A DNA stretch of 64,000 bases from Luteococcus sp038433155 (GCF_038433155.1 NZ_JBCDMW010000007.1:1-64000); one strand, 5' to 3'. Counted from the first letter of the stretch, positions 17,336 to 26,570 are shown. The notes: a model not told the origin generated them from the sequence alone. Numbers and translations are program-made.

Positions 17336-18130
17336 TCAGGACAGCCGGGAGATGAGCCCCGTCAGCAGGGCGAGCACCACCACGAAGGTGGTCTGGCAGA
17401 CCTCGATCAACGAGCCGAAGGTGTCCCCGGTGAGCCCGCCCAGCCGGCGCAGCAGGTGCCGTTGCCAGCGCCCGGCAACCAGCCAGGAGATGACGGCGGC
17501 CGCGACGAAGGCCAGCATCACGGTGGGATCCCAGCTGGCCAGCAGTCCCAGGCCGGCGGTGGCCGTGCTCACGAGCATTGCATCGATCACGGCATTCACC
17601 CGGCTGGTGATCCCGGTGAACAGTGCCCCGAAGCCACCCGCCCGGGCGCCCGGAATCCCTTCCACGGTGGCAAAGAGCGCCGCCACCTTGCCCACCATCG
17701 GCAGGCAGGTCAGGGCGGCCACCAGCAACCAGCCGCCCAGCGCCGTGGACGCCAGGGCGGAGGCCTGCAGCAGCAGCACCAGCACGGCGGTGGCCACCCC
17801 CATCGGCCCGATGTCGGACTGCTTCATCAGCGCCAGCGCTTCCTGCGGCCCTTTGCGGGAAGCCAGTCCGTCGGCGGTGTCGGCCACCCCGTCCAGGTGC
17901 ATCGCGCCGGTCACCCCGGCCAGTGCGGCCAGGCCGGCCATCGCGGCCAGGATGTTGCCCGCGCCGCAGAGCACCACCAGGGCCGCCGCCGCGGCGCTGA
18001 CCAGTCCGCAGACCAGACCGGCCCAGGGCAGGGCGAGCATCACCCGTCGATTGGTCTCGGGGGTGAGCTCCATGGTGGGCGGCACCGGCAGCAGGGTGAA
18101 CATCCCCAAGGCGGTGACAAGGGATTTCAC
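17336..18130 (-). CDS. cobS: Adenosylcobinamide-GDP ribazoletransferase
   Basis: Cobalamin synthase of 264 residues. This integral membrane enzyme joins adenosylcobinamide-GDP and alpha-ribazole(-5'-phosphate) to give adenosylcobalamin(-5'-phosphate). The family motif HLDGVADTADGL and the C-terminal RLGGLTGDTFGSL are visible among about seven hydrophobic helices. GTG 18130 overlaps the cobU stop by four bases (GTGA), so translation is probably coupled. It is the last gene of the cobalamin operon. Confidence 0.93.
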   Translation of the reverse strand: MKSLVTALGMFTLLPVPPTMELTPETNRRVMLALPWAGLVCGLVSAAAAALVVLCGAGNILAAMAGLAALAGVTGAMHLDGVADTADGLASRKGPQEALALMKQSDIGPMGVATAVLVLLLQASALASTALGGWLLVAALTCLPMVGKVAALFATVEGIPGARAGGFGALFTGITSRVNAVIDAMLVSTATAGLGLLASWDPTVMLAFVAAAVISWLVAGRWQRHLLRRLGGLTGDTFGSLIEVCQTTFVVVLALLTGLISRLS

Positions 18131-18675
18131 GAAGCGTCCTTGAGGGTCATCGGGATCCCGGCGATGCAGAAGACCACCCGCTCGCAGGCGGCGGCCACCC
18201 GGGTGTTCAGGATGCCCAGCTGGTCCCGGAAGAAGCGGCCGGACCAGTGCGCCGGCACCACGCCCTGGCCCACCTCATTGCTGACGAAGACCACCTCTCG
18301 GGAGGTCGTCTGGACGGCGGTGACCAGTTCGTCGACTCGGCGCTGCAGCTGGTCGCGGGGGGCCTCGGCCGTCGGGGAGGGCTCATCCCAGATGCCGCAT
18401 TCGTCCATCATCCGGGTGAGCCACACGCCCAGGCAGTCCACCAGCACCACGGGTTCTCCGGCCTGCCGCAGGACGGCGGGGATGTCCGCGGTCTCCACCG
18501 TGTGCCAGTGATCCGGGCGGCGGGCCCGGTGCAGCGCGATCCGCTCCACCCACTCCGGGTCCTTGGGATTGACCGCCGAGGTGGCGACGTAGTCCACCGC
18601 GTCGGCGTCCATCACCAGCTGCTCCGCATGGGTGGACTTGCCGGAGCGGGCGCCGCCCAGCACCAGGGTGCGCAT
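18127..18675 (-). CDS. cobU: Adenosylcobinamide kinase/guanylyltransferase
   Basis: Bifunctional enzyme of 182 residues that phosphorylates adenosylcobinamide and transfers GMP to it. The P-loop is GGARSGKS at 7-14. VLVDCLGVWLTR and FVSNEVGQGVVP follow as in the CobU family. ATG 18675 shares one base with the cobT stop. The frame is open far upstream, within cobT, but the P-loop position fixes this start. Confidence 0.93.
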   Translation of the reverse strand: MRTLVLGGARSGKSTHAEQLVMDADAVDYVATSAVNPKDPEWVERIALHRARRPDHWHTVETADIPAVLRQAGEPVVLVDCLGVWLTRMMDECGIWDEPSPTAEAPRDQLQRRVDELVTAVQTTSREVVFVSNEVGQGVVPAHWSGRFFRDQLGILNTRVAAACERVVFCIAGIPMTLKDAS

Positions 18676-19742
18676 CACTCGTACTCGCCAGTGACGCCGG
18701 CGCTGTCGAAGGTGGCCATCTCCCGCAGGATCCTGGCCGCCGTCGCCACCACGGGCAGGGCCAGCGCCCCGCCGGAACCCTCGCCCAGGCGCAGATCCAG
18801 CCGGATCACCGGCTGCAGGCCCAGCCGGGCCATGGTGGCCTGGATGCCCGGCTCCACCCCGGCATGCCCGGCAATCAGGTAGCCGTGCGCGGCCGGGCAG
18901 AGGGCGACGGCCACCAGCGCGGCGGAACAGGCAATGGCCCCGTCCAGCACCAGCGGCACCCGCTGCTCCGCGGCCCCCAGGATCAGGCCCACCATCGCGG
19001 CGTGCTCGAAGCCGCCGACGCAGGCCAGGGCGCGCAGCGGGTCGGCCGCGGCGGACTCCGGGCTGAGGCCGTGCCGGGCAAATCCCCGCTGGATCACCTC
19101 GCCCTTGCGGGCCAGCATGTCGTCGTCGGCGCCGGAGCCGCGGCCGGTCACCTCCGCCACCGAGACTCCGGTGAACAGGCTGGTCAGGGCCGACGACGGG
19201 GTGGTGTTGCCGATTCCCACCTCGCCCGGAACCAGCGCCCGGAATCCCTCGGCGACGGCCTGCCGGGCCGCCTGCAGCCCCACCTCGATGGCCCGTTCGC
19301 ACTCGTCGTCGGTCATCGCCGGCTCGACCGTGAAGTCCCGGGTCCCGCGCGCGATCACGGCGTCGACGGTTCCCGGGGCGGCCGAGAGCATGCCGACGTC
19401 GAAGACCTTCAGCGAGCCGCCGGCGGCCCGGGTGATCACGCTGACGCCCGCCCCGCCGGCTGAGATGTTAGCCGCCATCTGCACCGTGACCTCCTGCGGC
19501 CAGGGCGAGACCTTCTGCGCCTGCACCCCGTGGTCCCCGGCGAAGACGCAGACCAGCGCCGGTTCGGGCACGGGCGGCGGGCAGGCGCCGGCGATCGCGG
19601 CCAGCTGGTTGCCCAGGGCCTCCAGCTCGCCCAGCGAGCCCGGCGGCTTGGTCAGGGTGAGCTGGCGGGCCTCGGCGGCGGCGCGGGCCTCCTCGTCGAC
19701 GGGGGTGATGGCGGCGATCACGTCGCGCAGGTTCTCTGTCAT
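18675..19742 (-). CDS. cobT: Nicotinate-nucleotide--dimethylbenzimidazole phosphoribosyltransferase
   Basis: CobT of 355 residues makes alpha-ribazole-5'-phosphate for the lower ligand. Visible signatures are LTKPPGSLGELE, VCVFAGDHGVQAQKVSPWPQEVT, GEVGIGNTTPSSAL, and the catalytic glutamate region RLDLRLGEGSGGALAL near the C-terminus. ATG 19742 has a purine-rich GAAAGAAG upstream; ATG 19757 (MKEVS) is an alternative. It lies 22 bases after the cobB::cobC stop. Confidence 0.94.
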   Translation of the reverse strand: MTENLRDVIAAITPVDEEARAAAEARQLTLTKPPGSLGELEALGNQLAAIAGACPPPVPEPALVCVFAGDHGVQAQKVSPWPQEVTVQMAANISAGGAGVSVITRAAGGSLKVFDVGMLSAAPGTVDAVIARGTRDFTVEPAMTDDECERAIEVGLQAARQAVAEGFRALVPGEVGIGNTTPSSALTSLFTGVSVAEVTGRGSGADDDMLARKGEVIQRGFARHGLSPESAAADPLRALACVGGFEHAAMVGLILGAAEQRVPLVLDGAIACSAALVAVALCPAAHGYLIAGHAGVEPGIQATMARLGLQPVIRLDLRLGEGSGGALALPVVATAARILREMATFDSAGVTGEYE

Positions 19743-19764
19743 GCTGACTTCTTTCATGCGTTGA

Positions 19765-22389
19765 CTACTGGTGATGTCTGAGTGAGGCCAGGGCCTCCAC
19801 GGCCCGACGGCTGGTCTGCTGATCCCGGACGGCCAGCCGGATCCACGACGGGCCCAGCCCCGGGAAGGACTCGCCGCGGCGCACCGCGAAGCCCAGCCCG
19901 GCCATCTGTTCCCGGATCCAGCCCGGCAGCCCGGCCCGGGGCCCGAGCGGGGCGCAGTCCACCAGCACGAACGGCGCTCGGGGCGCATCGACGGGTGCCA
20001 GCCCGGCCGCGGTGAGGGCCCGGACCATGGCCTCCCGGTGGGTCTGGGCGGTGCGGGAGATCTGGTCCGCCTCGGCCAGGGCCTGTGGGGCGCTGCACGC
20101 AACCATCGCGTCCAGCGCCGGGGTGGCCACCGACCACGGGGTCTGCAGCCGGGCCAGCGTGCGGACCAACCCGGGATCGCCGACGACGTAGCCCGCGCGG
20201 ATGCCGGCCAGGCTCCAGGTCTTGGTCAGGGAGCGGGTCACCAGGATCCCGCTCATCTGTTTGCCGATCAGGCTTTCCGGCTCACCGGGGACGGCGTCCA
20301 TGAAGGCCTCGTCCACCAGCAGCACCCGGCCGGGGCGAGCCAGCCGGCGCAGACTCTCGGCGGAGTGCAGCACCGACGTCGGATTGGTCGGGTTGCCCAC
20401 CACCACCAGGTCCGCGTCATCGTCGACGTCCGCAGGGTCCAGGGTGAAGCCCGTCTCGGGGCGGAGCAGCAGGCGTCGGGGCAGGTGCCCGGCCAGCCGC
20501 AGGGCCTGCTCCGGTTCCGTGAACTGCGGGTGCACCACCAGGGCGCACCGGGTGCCGAAGGCCCGCGCCACCAGCCCGAAGGCCTCCGCGGCGCCCGCAG
20601 TGGGCAGTACCATCCGGGGGTCGACGCCGTGCCGGGCGGCGAGCGCCTCCCGGGCCTCGCCGGCGTCCGGGTAGGGCGCCCAGGCCTCGCGGCGGGAGGT
20701 GAGGCGGTCCGCCAGCCACCCCGGCGGGGTGGCGGCGTGCACGTTGACGGCCAGATCGGTCAGCCCGGGCGCGAGGTCCCGGTCCCCGTGGTGGGTGAGG
20801 TCTGGGTGGTGGGGGGACGTGGGTGGTGGTGTCGCGGTGAGGCTGGCAGCTCGACTCGCTGGCGCAAGCCCTCCTCCGTCGGGCATTGTCGTGCTCACTC
20901 GCGTTTGACGCTGCTCATCCTCACCACGAGCACCACCACCCACGTCCGCCGCGCTGAGGGGGGCTGGGGGATCAACCTCCTGCGCGGCCGCCCAGCGCGC
21001 CGCGGCCTCGGCAAAGCGCTGCGCGGCCAGGGGATAGCCGGCCCAGTGCAGGTGCTGATAACTGGCGTGCACGGTGGGCCGGCCGAGCCCGGCCGGGTCT
21101 CCGGAGACGCCCTCGGCGCGGCCGTCGACATCCCATGCCACCTCGAACCGGTGGTCACCGGCCAGTGAGGCCAGTTCGATCCCGGTGCGGTGGAACTCGT
21201 GGCTGGCAAGCACGTCGTCGCGCCTGGTCAGCAGGCTGTCGACGGTGGCCCGGCAGTGCCGGTAGCCCAGGGTCAGCCGCGGAGTCATGGCCGCGGCCAG
21301 GGGCAGCGCCCCGGCCATCTCCTGCCCGTCCAGGGAATCGCACAGGTAGAGCAGCCCGGCGCACTCGGCGACGGTGGGCAGGCCCGCCAGCACCAGCCGT
21401 CGGATCTGGGAACGCAGGGCGGCATTGCCGGCCAGCTCCCGCGCATAGACCTCCGGGAAACCACCGCCCAGGTAGAGCCCGGCGGTGCCATCGGGCAGGG
21501 TGGCGTCGGTGAGCGGGTCGAACTCGGTCACCTCGCAGCCGGCCGCGGTCAGCAGCTCGACGGTCTCCGGGTAACGGAAGGTGAAGGCGCGCCCGGCCGC
21601 CACCGCGATCCGCGGCCGGCCGGACACCGCACTGACCAGCCGCGACGGCTGCCACGGCGGCACGTCCAACTCCCCGGCACCCCCGGCCAGTTCCAGCACC
21701 CGGTCCAGGTCCACATGGGCCGCCACCAGCTCACCGGCGTGCTGCACCATGGCGCGGGCCTGGTCCCGTTCGGCGGCCGGCACCAGGCCCAGGTGCCGCG
21801 ACGGCGTGGTCAGCTCCGAGGCGCGGGGGATGGCGCCCAGCACCGGCAACCCCAGCTCCTCGACGGCCCGGGTGCAGGCGTCGACATTGCGCTGACTACC
21901 GATCTTGTTCAGCAGCACCCCGGCCACCCGGACGTCGGGATCATAGGAGGCCATGCCGTGCGTGACGGCGGCCACGGTGCGGGAGCTCTTGGCGGCATCC
22001 ACCACCAGCAGCACCGGCGAGCCGGTCAGCGTGGCGACGTGCGCCGCGGACCCGAAGCCGGCCCGGCCCACCTCGGGCACCGACAGGCTGCCGTCGAACA
22101 GCCCCATCGCGCCCTCGACCACGGCAATCTCGGTCACCTCCGGGGTGCGGAAACCGTGTGCCAGCAGGGGAGCAATCAGCTCCGGCCCGCACAGGTGCGG
22201 GTCCAGGTTGCGGCCCACCCGCCCGGCGGCCAAGGTGTGGTAGCCCGGGTCGATGTAGTCCGGCCCGGTCTTGAAGGGCGCCACCGCCACCCCACGGGAG
22301 CGCAGCGCCGCCATCAGTCCGACGGCGATGGTGGTCTTGCCCGCGCTGGAGGACGGCGCGGCCACCACCAGCCGGGGAAGGTTCACCAT
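19765..22389 (-). CDS. CobB-CobC fusion: cobyrinate a,c-diamide synthase plus threonine-phosphate decarboxylase-like domain
   Basis: An 874-residue two-domain protein. Residues 1 to about 468 are a complete CobB/CbiA: P-loop APSSSAGKTT, KTGPDYIDPGYH, VVEGAMGLFDG, the glutaminase-like LYLGGGFPEVYA, the cysteine strand TVAECAGLLYL, and HASYQHLHW. It amidates cobyrinate. After a disordered linker of about 80 residues, a fold-type I aminotransferase follows, with VVGNPTNPTSVLH and the PLP lysine near 723 in SLTKTWSLAGIRAGY. This is the CobC/CobD type that makes aminopropanol phosphate from threonine phosphate. One reading frame spans both with no frameshift. The start overlaps cobO by seven bases. 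Confidence 0.88.
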   Translation of the reverse strand: MVNLPRLVVAAPSSSAGKTTIAVGLMAALRSRGVAVAPFKTGPDYIDPGYHTLAAGRVGRNLDPHLCGPELIAPLLAHGFRTPEVTEIAVVEGAMGLFDGSLSVPEVGRAGFGSAAHVATLTGSPVLLVVDAAKSSRTVAAVTHGMASYDPDVRVAGVLLNKIGSQRNVDACTRAVEELGLPVLGAIPRASELTTPSRHLGLVPAAERDQARAMVQHAGELVAAHVDLDRVLELAGGAGELDVPPWQPSRLVSAVSGRPRIAVAAGRAFTFRYPETVELLTAAGCEVTEFDPLTDATLPDGTAGLYLGGGFPEVYARELAGNAALRSQIRRLVLAGLPTVAECAGLLYLCDSLDGQEMAGALPLAAAMTPRLTLGYRHCRATVDSLLTRRDDVLASHEFHRTGIELASLAGDHRFEVAWDVDGRAEGVSGDPAGLGRPTVHASYQHLHWAGYPLAAQRFAEAAARWAAAQEVDPPAPLSAADVGGGARGEDEQRQTRVSTTMPDGGGLAPASRAASLTATPPPTSPHHPDLTHHGDRDLAPGLTDLAVNVHAATPPGWLADRLTSRREAWAPYPDAGEAREALAARHGVDPRMVLPTAGAAEAFGLVARAFGTRCALVVHPQFTEPEQALRLAGHLPRRLLLRPETGFTLDPADVDDDADLVVVGNPTNPTSVLHSAESLRRLARPGRVLLVDEAFMDAVPGEPESLIGKQMSGILVTRSLTKTWSLAGIRAGYVVGDPGLVRTLARLQTPWSVATPALDAMVACSAPQALAEADQISRTAQTHREAMVRALTAAGLAPVDAPRAPFVLVDCAPLGPRAGLPGWIREQMAGLGFAVRRGESFPGLGPSWIRLAVRDQQTSRRAVEALASLRHHQ

Positions 22390-22988
22390 TCGATCCCCGC
22401 CTGCCCCTTGGCGCCGGTGTCGAAGGGGTGCTTGATCTTGGTCATCTCCGTGACCAGGTCCGCGGCGTCGATCACCTGCTGCGGCATCCGCCGCCCGGTC
22501 ATCACGACGTGCTGCCTGCCCGGCCGGGAAGCCAGGGTGGCCAGCACCTCGTCGACATCCAACCAGCCATTGGCCAGCACATAGCTGAACTCGTCCAGCA
22601 CGTAGAGGTCATGGGTCTGGTTGGCCAGCTGCTCGCTGATCCGGTCCCAACCCTGCTTGGCCATGGCGACGTGGTCCACCTCCTGGGTGGAGCGCAGCCA
22701 CGTCCAGCCCGCGCCCATCGCATGCCATTCCACCGGGCCACCCTGGCCGGTCTGTTGGTGCACCTCGTTCAACGCGGCGAAGGCGGCCTTCTCCCCGGTG
22801 CGCCAGTTGGGGGATTTCACGAACTGGTACACGCCAATGCTCCACCCCTGGTTCCAGGCGCGCAGGGCCATCCCGAAGGCGGCGGTGGACTTGCCCTTGC
22901 CGTCGCCGGTGTTGACGATCAACCGGGGTTGGTGGCGCAGCTGCTTGGTGGTGAGCTGGGTGTCGCTGACCGGTGGGGTGCCCTGCAT
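22383..22988 (-). CDS. cobO: Corrinoid adenosyltransferase
   Basis: A CobA/CobO-type ATP:cob(I)alamin adenosyltransferase of 201 residues that adds the 5'-deoxyadenosyl upper ligand. The P-loop GDGKGKST at about 29-36 and the later LYVLDEFSYVLANGWLD and VVMTGRRMPQQVIDAADLVTEM are diagnostic. ATG 22988 lies one base after the cobQ stop region. Confidence 0.94.
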   Translation of the reverse strand: MQGTPPVSDTQLTTKQLRHQPRLIVNTGDGKGKSTAAFGMALRAWNQGWSIGVYQFVKSPNWRTGEKAAFAALNEVHQQTGQGGPVEWHAMGAGWTWLRSTQEVDHVAMAKQGWDRISEQLANQTHDLYVLDEFSYVLANGWLDVDEVLATLASRPGRQHVVMTGRRMPQQVIDAADLVTEMTKIKHPFDTGAKGQAGIEW

Positions 22989-22989
22989 C

Positions 22990-24474
22990 TCAATTCTCCT
23001 TGCCTGGTTGGGTTTGGGGATGGGTTGCCAGCGCCAGCAGCGCCTCGACGTCGACCTGCGCCTCCAGGGCGTCGGCCAGGGTGTTGATCATGGCTTCGCG
23101 ACGTTCGTCGTAGCCGGGGGCATTTGGGTCCGGCCGCCAGGGGTGCCCGGTCTGCTCCGCCACCCGGCTCAGCCAGGCCCGGCGGAAGCCGTCGTGCTCC
23201 AGGGCGCCATGCCAGTGGGTGCCCCAGGTGGCGCCCACCCGCATCCCCTCCAGGAAGTCCTCATCCGGGGCTGCGAGGGTGGTGGGGCGGCCGTGGTGGA
23301 TCTCGTAGCCGGTGGTGTGGTGGCCCCGCCAGGAGCCGGTGGGGCGGCTGAGCACCTTGTCCGGGTGGAAGTCGATCCGGACTGGCAGCAGGCCCAGCCC
23401 GTCCACCGGAGTGCTGGTGTGCCCCTCCACCTCGTCGTGGATGGTCCGGCCGAGCATCTGGTACCCGCCGCAGATCCCCAGCGTCGCCCGGCCCTGGTTG
23501 TGGCGCTCGGTCACGGCATGGTCAATCCCCTGGGCCCGTAGCCAGGCCAGGTCATCGGTGGTGGCCCGGCTTCCAGGCAGCACCAGCAGGTCCGCCTGGG
23601 CGCAGGCCTGCGGGTCGGCGGTGACGGTCACCCGCACGCCCGGCTCGGCGGCCAGGGCGTCGACGTCGGTGGCATTGCTGACCCGGGGGAAGCGGACCAC
23701 CGCCGCCTCGAAGGGGCGGGATCCCTGACCGGGCAGGCTTCCGGCGCGCCGCCAGGCACCGATCGCCAGGGCATCCTCACCGTCCAGCCAGACCCCGTCC
23801 AGCCAGTTCAACACCCCGAAATTGCGCAACCCGGTGAGTTCACTGATCCGGCCCAGACCGGGGGCCAAGACGTCGGGGTCCCCGCGGAACTTGTTGATCA
23901 GGTAGCCCTGCAGCAACGCCCGGTCCGGCTCTTCCAACAGGGCCCAGGTGCCGTAGATGCTGGCCAGCACGCCACCCCGGTCGATGTCCCCCACCAGCAC
24001 GACAGGCAGGTTGAACTGCCTTGCCAGCCCCATGTTCACGTAGTCGCCGGAGCGCAGGTTGATCTCCGCGGGGGAGCCAGCCCCCTCGCACACCACGACG
24101 TCGTGGGCGGCGGCCAGCTCCCGGTAGGCCTGGAAGGCGGCGGCCGCCAGATGGGTGCGGCCGGTGGCGTACTGCCCGGCCTCGAGGGTTCCGTCCGGCC
24201 GCCCTCGCAGCACGACGTGGGCCCGGCGGTCCGTGCCCGGCTTGATCAGCACCGGGTTCATCGCGGTGGTGGGCTCGACGCCCGCAGCCCGGGCCTGCAG
24301 GAACTGTGCCCGGCCGATCTCCCCGTCGGCCACCACCATGGAGTTGTTGCTCATGTTCTGGGCCTTGAACGGCGCGACGTTCAGCCCGCGCCGCCGCAGC
24401 ACCCGGCACAGGCCGGTCACAACCAACGACTTGCCGGCATCCGACGAGGTGCCGGTCACCAGGATTCCGGTCAT
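22990..24474 (-). CDS. cobQ: Cobyric acid synthase
   Basis: A glutamine-dependent amidotransferase of 494 residues that amidates four side chains of adenosylcobyrinate a,c-diamide. The N-terminal P-loop is TGTSSDAGKS, followed by PFKAQNMSNNS. The C-terminal class I-like glutaminase has the nucleophile Cys in LGICGGYQMLG and the ligand histidine in GTHWHGALEHDGFRR. ATG 24474 overlaps the cobD stop as ATGA. Length is normal. Confidence 0.94.
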   Translation of the reverse strand: MTGILVTGTSSDAGKSLVVTGLCRVLRRRGLNVAPFKAQNMSNNSMVVADGEIGRAQFLQARAAGVEPTTAMNPVLIKPGTDRRAHVVLRGRPDGTLEAGQYATGRTHLAAAAFQAYRELAAAHDVVVCEGAGSPAEINLRSGDYVNMGLARQFNLPVVLVGDIDRGGVLASIYGTWALLEEPDRALLQGYLINKFRGDPDVLAPGLGRISELTGLRNFGVLNWLDGVWLDGEDALAIGAWRRAGSLPGQGSRPFEAAVVRFPRVSNATDVDALAAEPGVRVTVTADPQACAQADLLVLPGSRATTDDLAWLRAQGIDHAVTERHNQGRATLGICGGYQMLGRTIHDEVEGHTSTPVDGLGLLPVRIDFHPDKVLSRPTGSWRGHHTTGYEIHHGRPTTLAAPDEDFLEGMRVGATWGTHWHGALEHDGFRRAWLSRVAEQTGHPWRPDPNAPGYDERREAMINTLADALEAQVDVEALLALATHPQTQPGKEN

Positions 24475-25424
24475 GGCCTCTCCTTTCCAGCGACGCTGGC
24501 CCGCGCCAGCACCAGGGCTCCCGCCGCCAGCCCCGCGGCGGCCCACTGCACCCGTCGACCCAGCACACAGGCCCGTCCCAGATCCTCGGCCGTGGGCCGG
24601 GGCCCGTCGCCCAGCAGGCCGCGATGCTCCACCCGGCCGCCCGGGTAGACATTGCGTCCGCCCAGCTGCACGCCCAGCGCCCCTGCCCAGGCCGACTCGC
24701 ACCAGCCACCATTCGGGCTGGGATGGTCGTGGGCGTCGCGCCACATCACCCGCCACGCCTGCCCTCGTCGCTCCCCGGCCAGAGCGCAGGCCAACGCGCC
24801 GGTGAGCCGGGCCGGCAGCCAGCAGGCTGCGTCATCCAGCCTGGCCGCCACCATCCCGAAGTTCTCGTAGCGCGCATTGTGGTGGCCCACCATGGCGTCC
24901 AGGGTGTTGATCCCGCGGTGCAGCAGCAGCCCCGGCGCCCCCGCCACGACGCCCCAGACCAGCGGGGCCACCACCGCGTCGGCGGCATTCTCCGCGACGG
25001 ACTCCAGCGCCGCCCGGGCCAGCTCCGGCTCGTCCAACTCATCCGGGAGCCGGCCGCACAAGTGTCCCAGCCGGACCCGGGCGGCCGGCAGGTTCCCTCT
25101 GGCAAGGTGGGATGCCATGACCTCTCCCTCCCGGGCCAGGGAATTGCCGCCGGTGACCGCCCAGGCAGCCAGCGCGGTGGTGGCCACCCGCAGCAGCGGA
25201 CGGCGTCGGCCGGCCAGCTCCGCGGTCACCCCGGCCAGCGCCAGCGGCGCCAGGCAGACCGCCACATGCACCGCCCCGGCCATCCGGTCATCGCGATAAC
25301 TGCGCCGCTCCACCCACGTCGCCCAATTGCCGAACCAGGCCACCGGGTGGTGCCGGTGCGGGTCCGGGATCACCCGGTCCGCCACCGTCCCTAGCACCAG
25401 GCCCGCGGCGCGCGCCCAGCTCAT
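24471..25424 (-). CDS. cobD: Adenosylcobinamide-phosphate synthase
   Basis: CobD/CbiB of 317 residues. This membrane enzyme attaches (R)-1-amino-2-propanol (phosphate) to cobyric acid. Family signatures are DRVIPDPHRHHPVAWFG, ESVAENAADAVVAPLVWG, and GHHNARYENFGMVAARLDD; the DHPSPNGGWCESAWAGALGV segment is also typical. It is the first gene of the minus-strand cobalamin operon. Only 23 bases separate its ATG from that of the divergent phosphatase, so there is no room for a cobalamin riboswitch in the intergenic region. Confidence 0.93.
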   Translation of the reverse strand: MSWARAAGLVLGTVADRVIPDPHRHHPVAWFGNWATWVERRSYRDDRMAGAVHVAVCLAPLALAGVTAELAGRRRPLLRVATTALAAWAVTGGNSLAREGEVMASHLARGNLPAARVRLGHLCGRLPDELDEPELARAALESVAENAADAVVAPLVWGVVAGAPGLLLHRGINTLDAMVGHHNARYENFGMVAARLDDAACWLPARLTGALACALAGERRGQAWRVMWRDAHDHPSPNGGWCESAWAGALGVQLGGRNVYPGGRVEHRGLLGDGPRPTAEDLGRACVLGRRVQWAAAGLAAGALVLARASVAGKERP

Positions 25425-25435
25425 GCGGCACCCAC

Positions 25436-25441
25436 TAGGTT
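25436..25441 (+). promoter_or_regulatory. Leaderless -10 box TAGGTT
   Basis: TAGGTT is followed by six bases (GAAGTC) and the ATG at 25448. No separate ribosome-binding site is present, so the phosphatase mRNA probably starts at its initiation codon. Confidence 0.5.
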
Positions 25442-25447
25442 GAAGTC

Positions 25448-26053
25448 ATGCAGCCCACTCGTCTGGTCCTGGTCCGGCACGGCCAGAGCACCTGGAACCT
25501 GGAGCGACGGCTGCAGGGCCAGACCATGGACGTGCCGCTCACGCCGCAGGGCCTGGCCGAGGCCGAGCTGGCGGCCCAGCGGGTCGCGGCCCTGGTCAGG
25601 CCGGGAACGCCGGTGGTCAGCAGCGACCAGCTGCGCGCCCGGCAGACCGCAGAGGTGGTGGCCGACGGGTTGGGCGTCGCGCCCCGGCTCACCGACCTGC
25701 TCCGGGAACAGGCCCTGGGCAGCCTGGAGGGCCGGCTGGCCCACGAGCTGGCCGAACAACCCGTGCCCGCTGGGCTGGACATCAGCGAGGTGGCCTGGGG
25801 TGGGGGCGAGTCCATCCAACAGGTGCATGCCCGCTGCCGCCGCCTGCTGGACTGGCTCGCCGCCCAGTACCCGTCGGCCCCGGCGCTGGTGCTGGTCAGC
25901 CACGGTGACACCCTGCGGGTGCTGCTGGCGGTGCTCGACGGGCGGGGCCACCGCGACGTGGACTGGTGCGTGATCGGCAATGGTGAGGTGCTGGTGCGGG
26001 ACTGGGCTGATGGGGGCGGCCCGGCCGACGGTGATTCGGGCGGCGCGCGCTGA
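25448..26053 (+). CDS. Histidine phosphatase family protein, possible alpha-ribazole phosphatase
   Basis: Phosphoglycerate-mutase-like enzyme of 201 residues. The phospho-histidine motif LVRHGQSTWN lies at 8-17, the partner residues are in the SSDQLRARQTAE region, and the second histidine is in LVSHGDTLRV. Many cobalamin operons carry such a protein (CobC/CobZ role) to dephosphorylate alpha-ribazole-5'-phosphate or cobalamin phosphate. Its head-to-head position with cobD makes that the best guess, but generic phosphatase activity cannot be excluded. Confidence 0.82.
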   Translation: MQPTRLVLVRHGQSTWNLERRLQGQTMDVPLTPQGLAEAELAAQRVAALVRPGTPVVSSDQLRARQTAEVVADGLGVAPRLTDLLREQALGSLEGRLAHELAEQPVPAGLDISEVAWGGGESIQQVHARCRRLLDWLAAQYPSAPALVLVSHGDTLRVLLAVLDGRGHRDVDWCVIGNGEVLVRDWADGGGPADGDSGGAR

Positions 26054-26446
26054 CGGCCAGTGCTGGCCGAGGCTGCGGAGAGCCGGCCGCGTCCGGACGG
26101 TGCGCTCCCACGCAGCCCTGTGGACGGGGGCCCGACGGAGGGCATTCGGGCGAAGGAGAGCCGCGGATGTGCCGCGCGGGTCTGGCATCCCGGTAGTCCT
26201 TCACACGTTGGGCGAAGGACGGGACCGTCCACCCTTCGCCGAGGGCAGTTGAGGCGCACCGTTGCCAGGCGACCGGGCTCATCCCCACGGACCCATGGCT
26301 CCGGCCATCGTTCGTGGGGCATCACCGTTGCGGGACAGCGCCGGGATCTCACCGGCTTCGCTGGCAGCGACGCACTGGCCGAGGGCCAGCAACCAACACC
26401 CTAGCCCGCCTGCCCGGCATGGGCGCAGCCGGATTCCCCCCAAATT
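26054..26446. other. Gene-free spacer after the phosphatase
   Basis: No convincing gene is seen here. Right after the stop, CGGCCAG (26054-26060) and CTGGCCG (26063-26069) form a tight seven-base hairpin that could help end transcription. The remainder to copy 3 of the palindrome has open frames without a start site, family resemblance or consistent codon bias. Confidence 0.6.
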
Positions 26447-26570
26447 GTGGGACTGCCGTCCAAATCTGAAAATCCACCTCCAGAATCTCCCTGATCCAGG
26501 AAGTGCGCCGTAGGCCGACCGGGCCGGGAGATTCCTGCGGTCGATTCCCAGAATTGGTCCGGCGACCCAC
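26447..26570. repeat. Dispersed palindromic element, copy 3
   Basis: The outer ends GTGGG (26447) and CCCAC (26570) pair. The right arm keeps the core (TCGATTCCCAGAATTGG) while the left arm has drifted (GTCCAAATCTGAAAATCC). Inner arms AGAATCTCC and GGAGATTCC still pair. It lies between two plus-strand genes, upstream of uppP. Confidence 0.8.

Noticed and set aside
25425..25447. Cobalamin riboswitch before cobD
   Set aside because: The gap is only 23 bp, and no B12-box-like conserved core was seen near it.
26060..26404. Possible 114-aa gene after the histidine phosphatase
   Set aside because: It has no start signal, no family resemblance and irregular codon use, and is better read as non-coding spacer.
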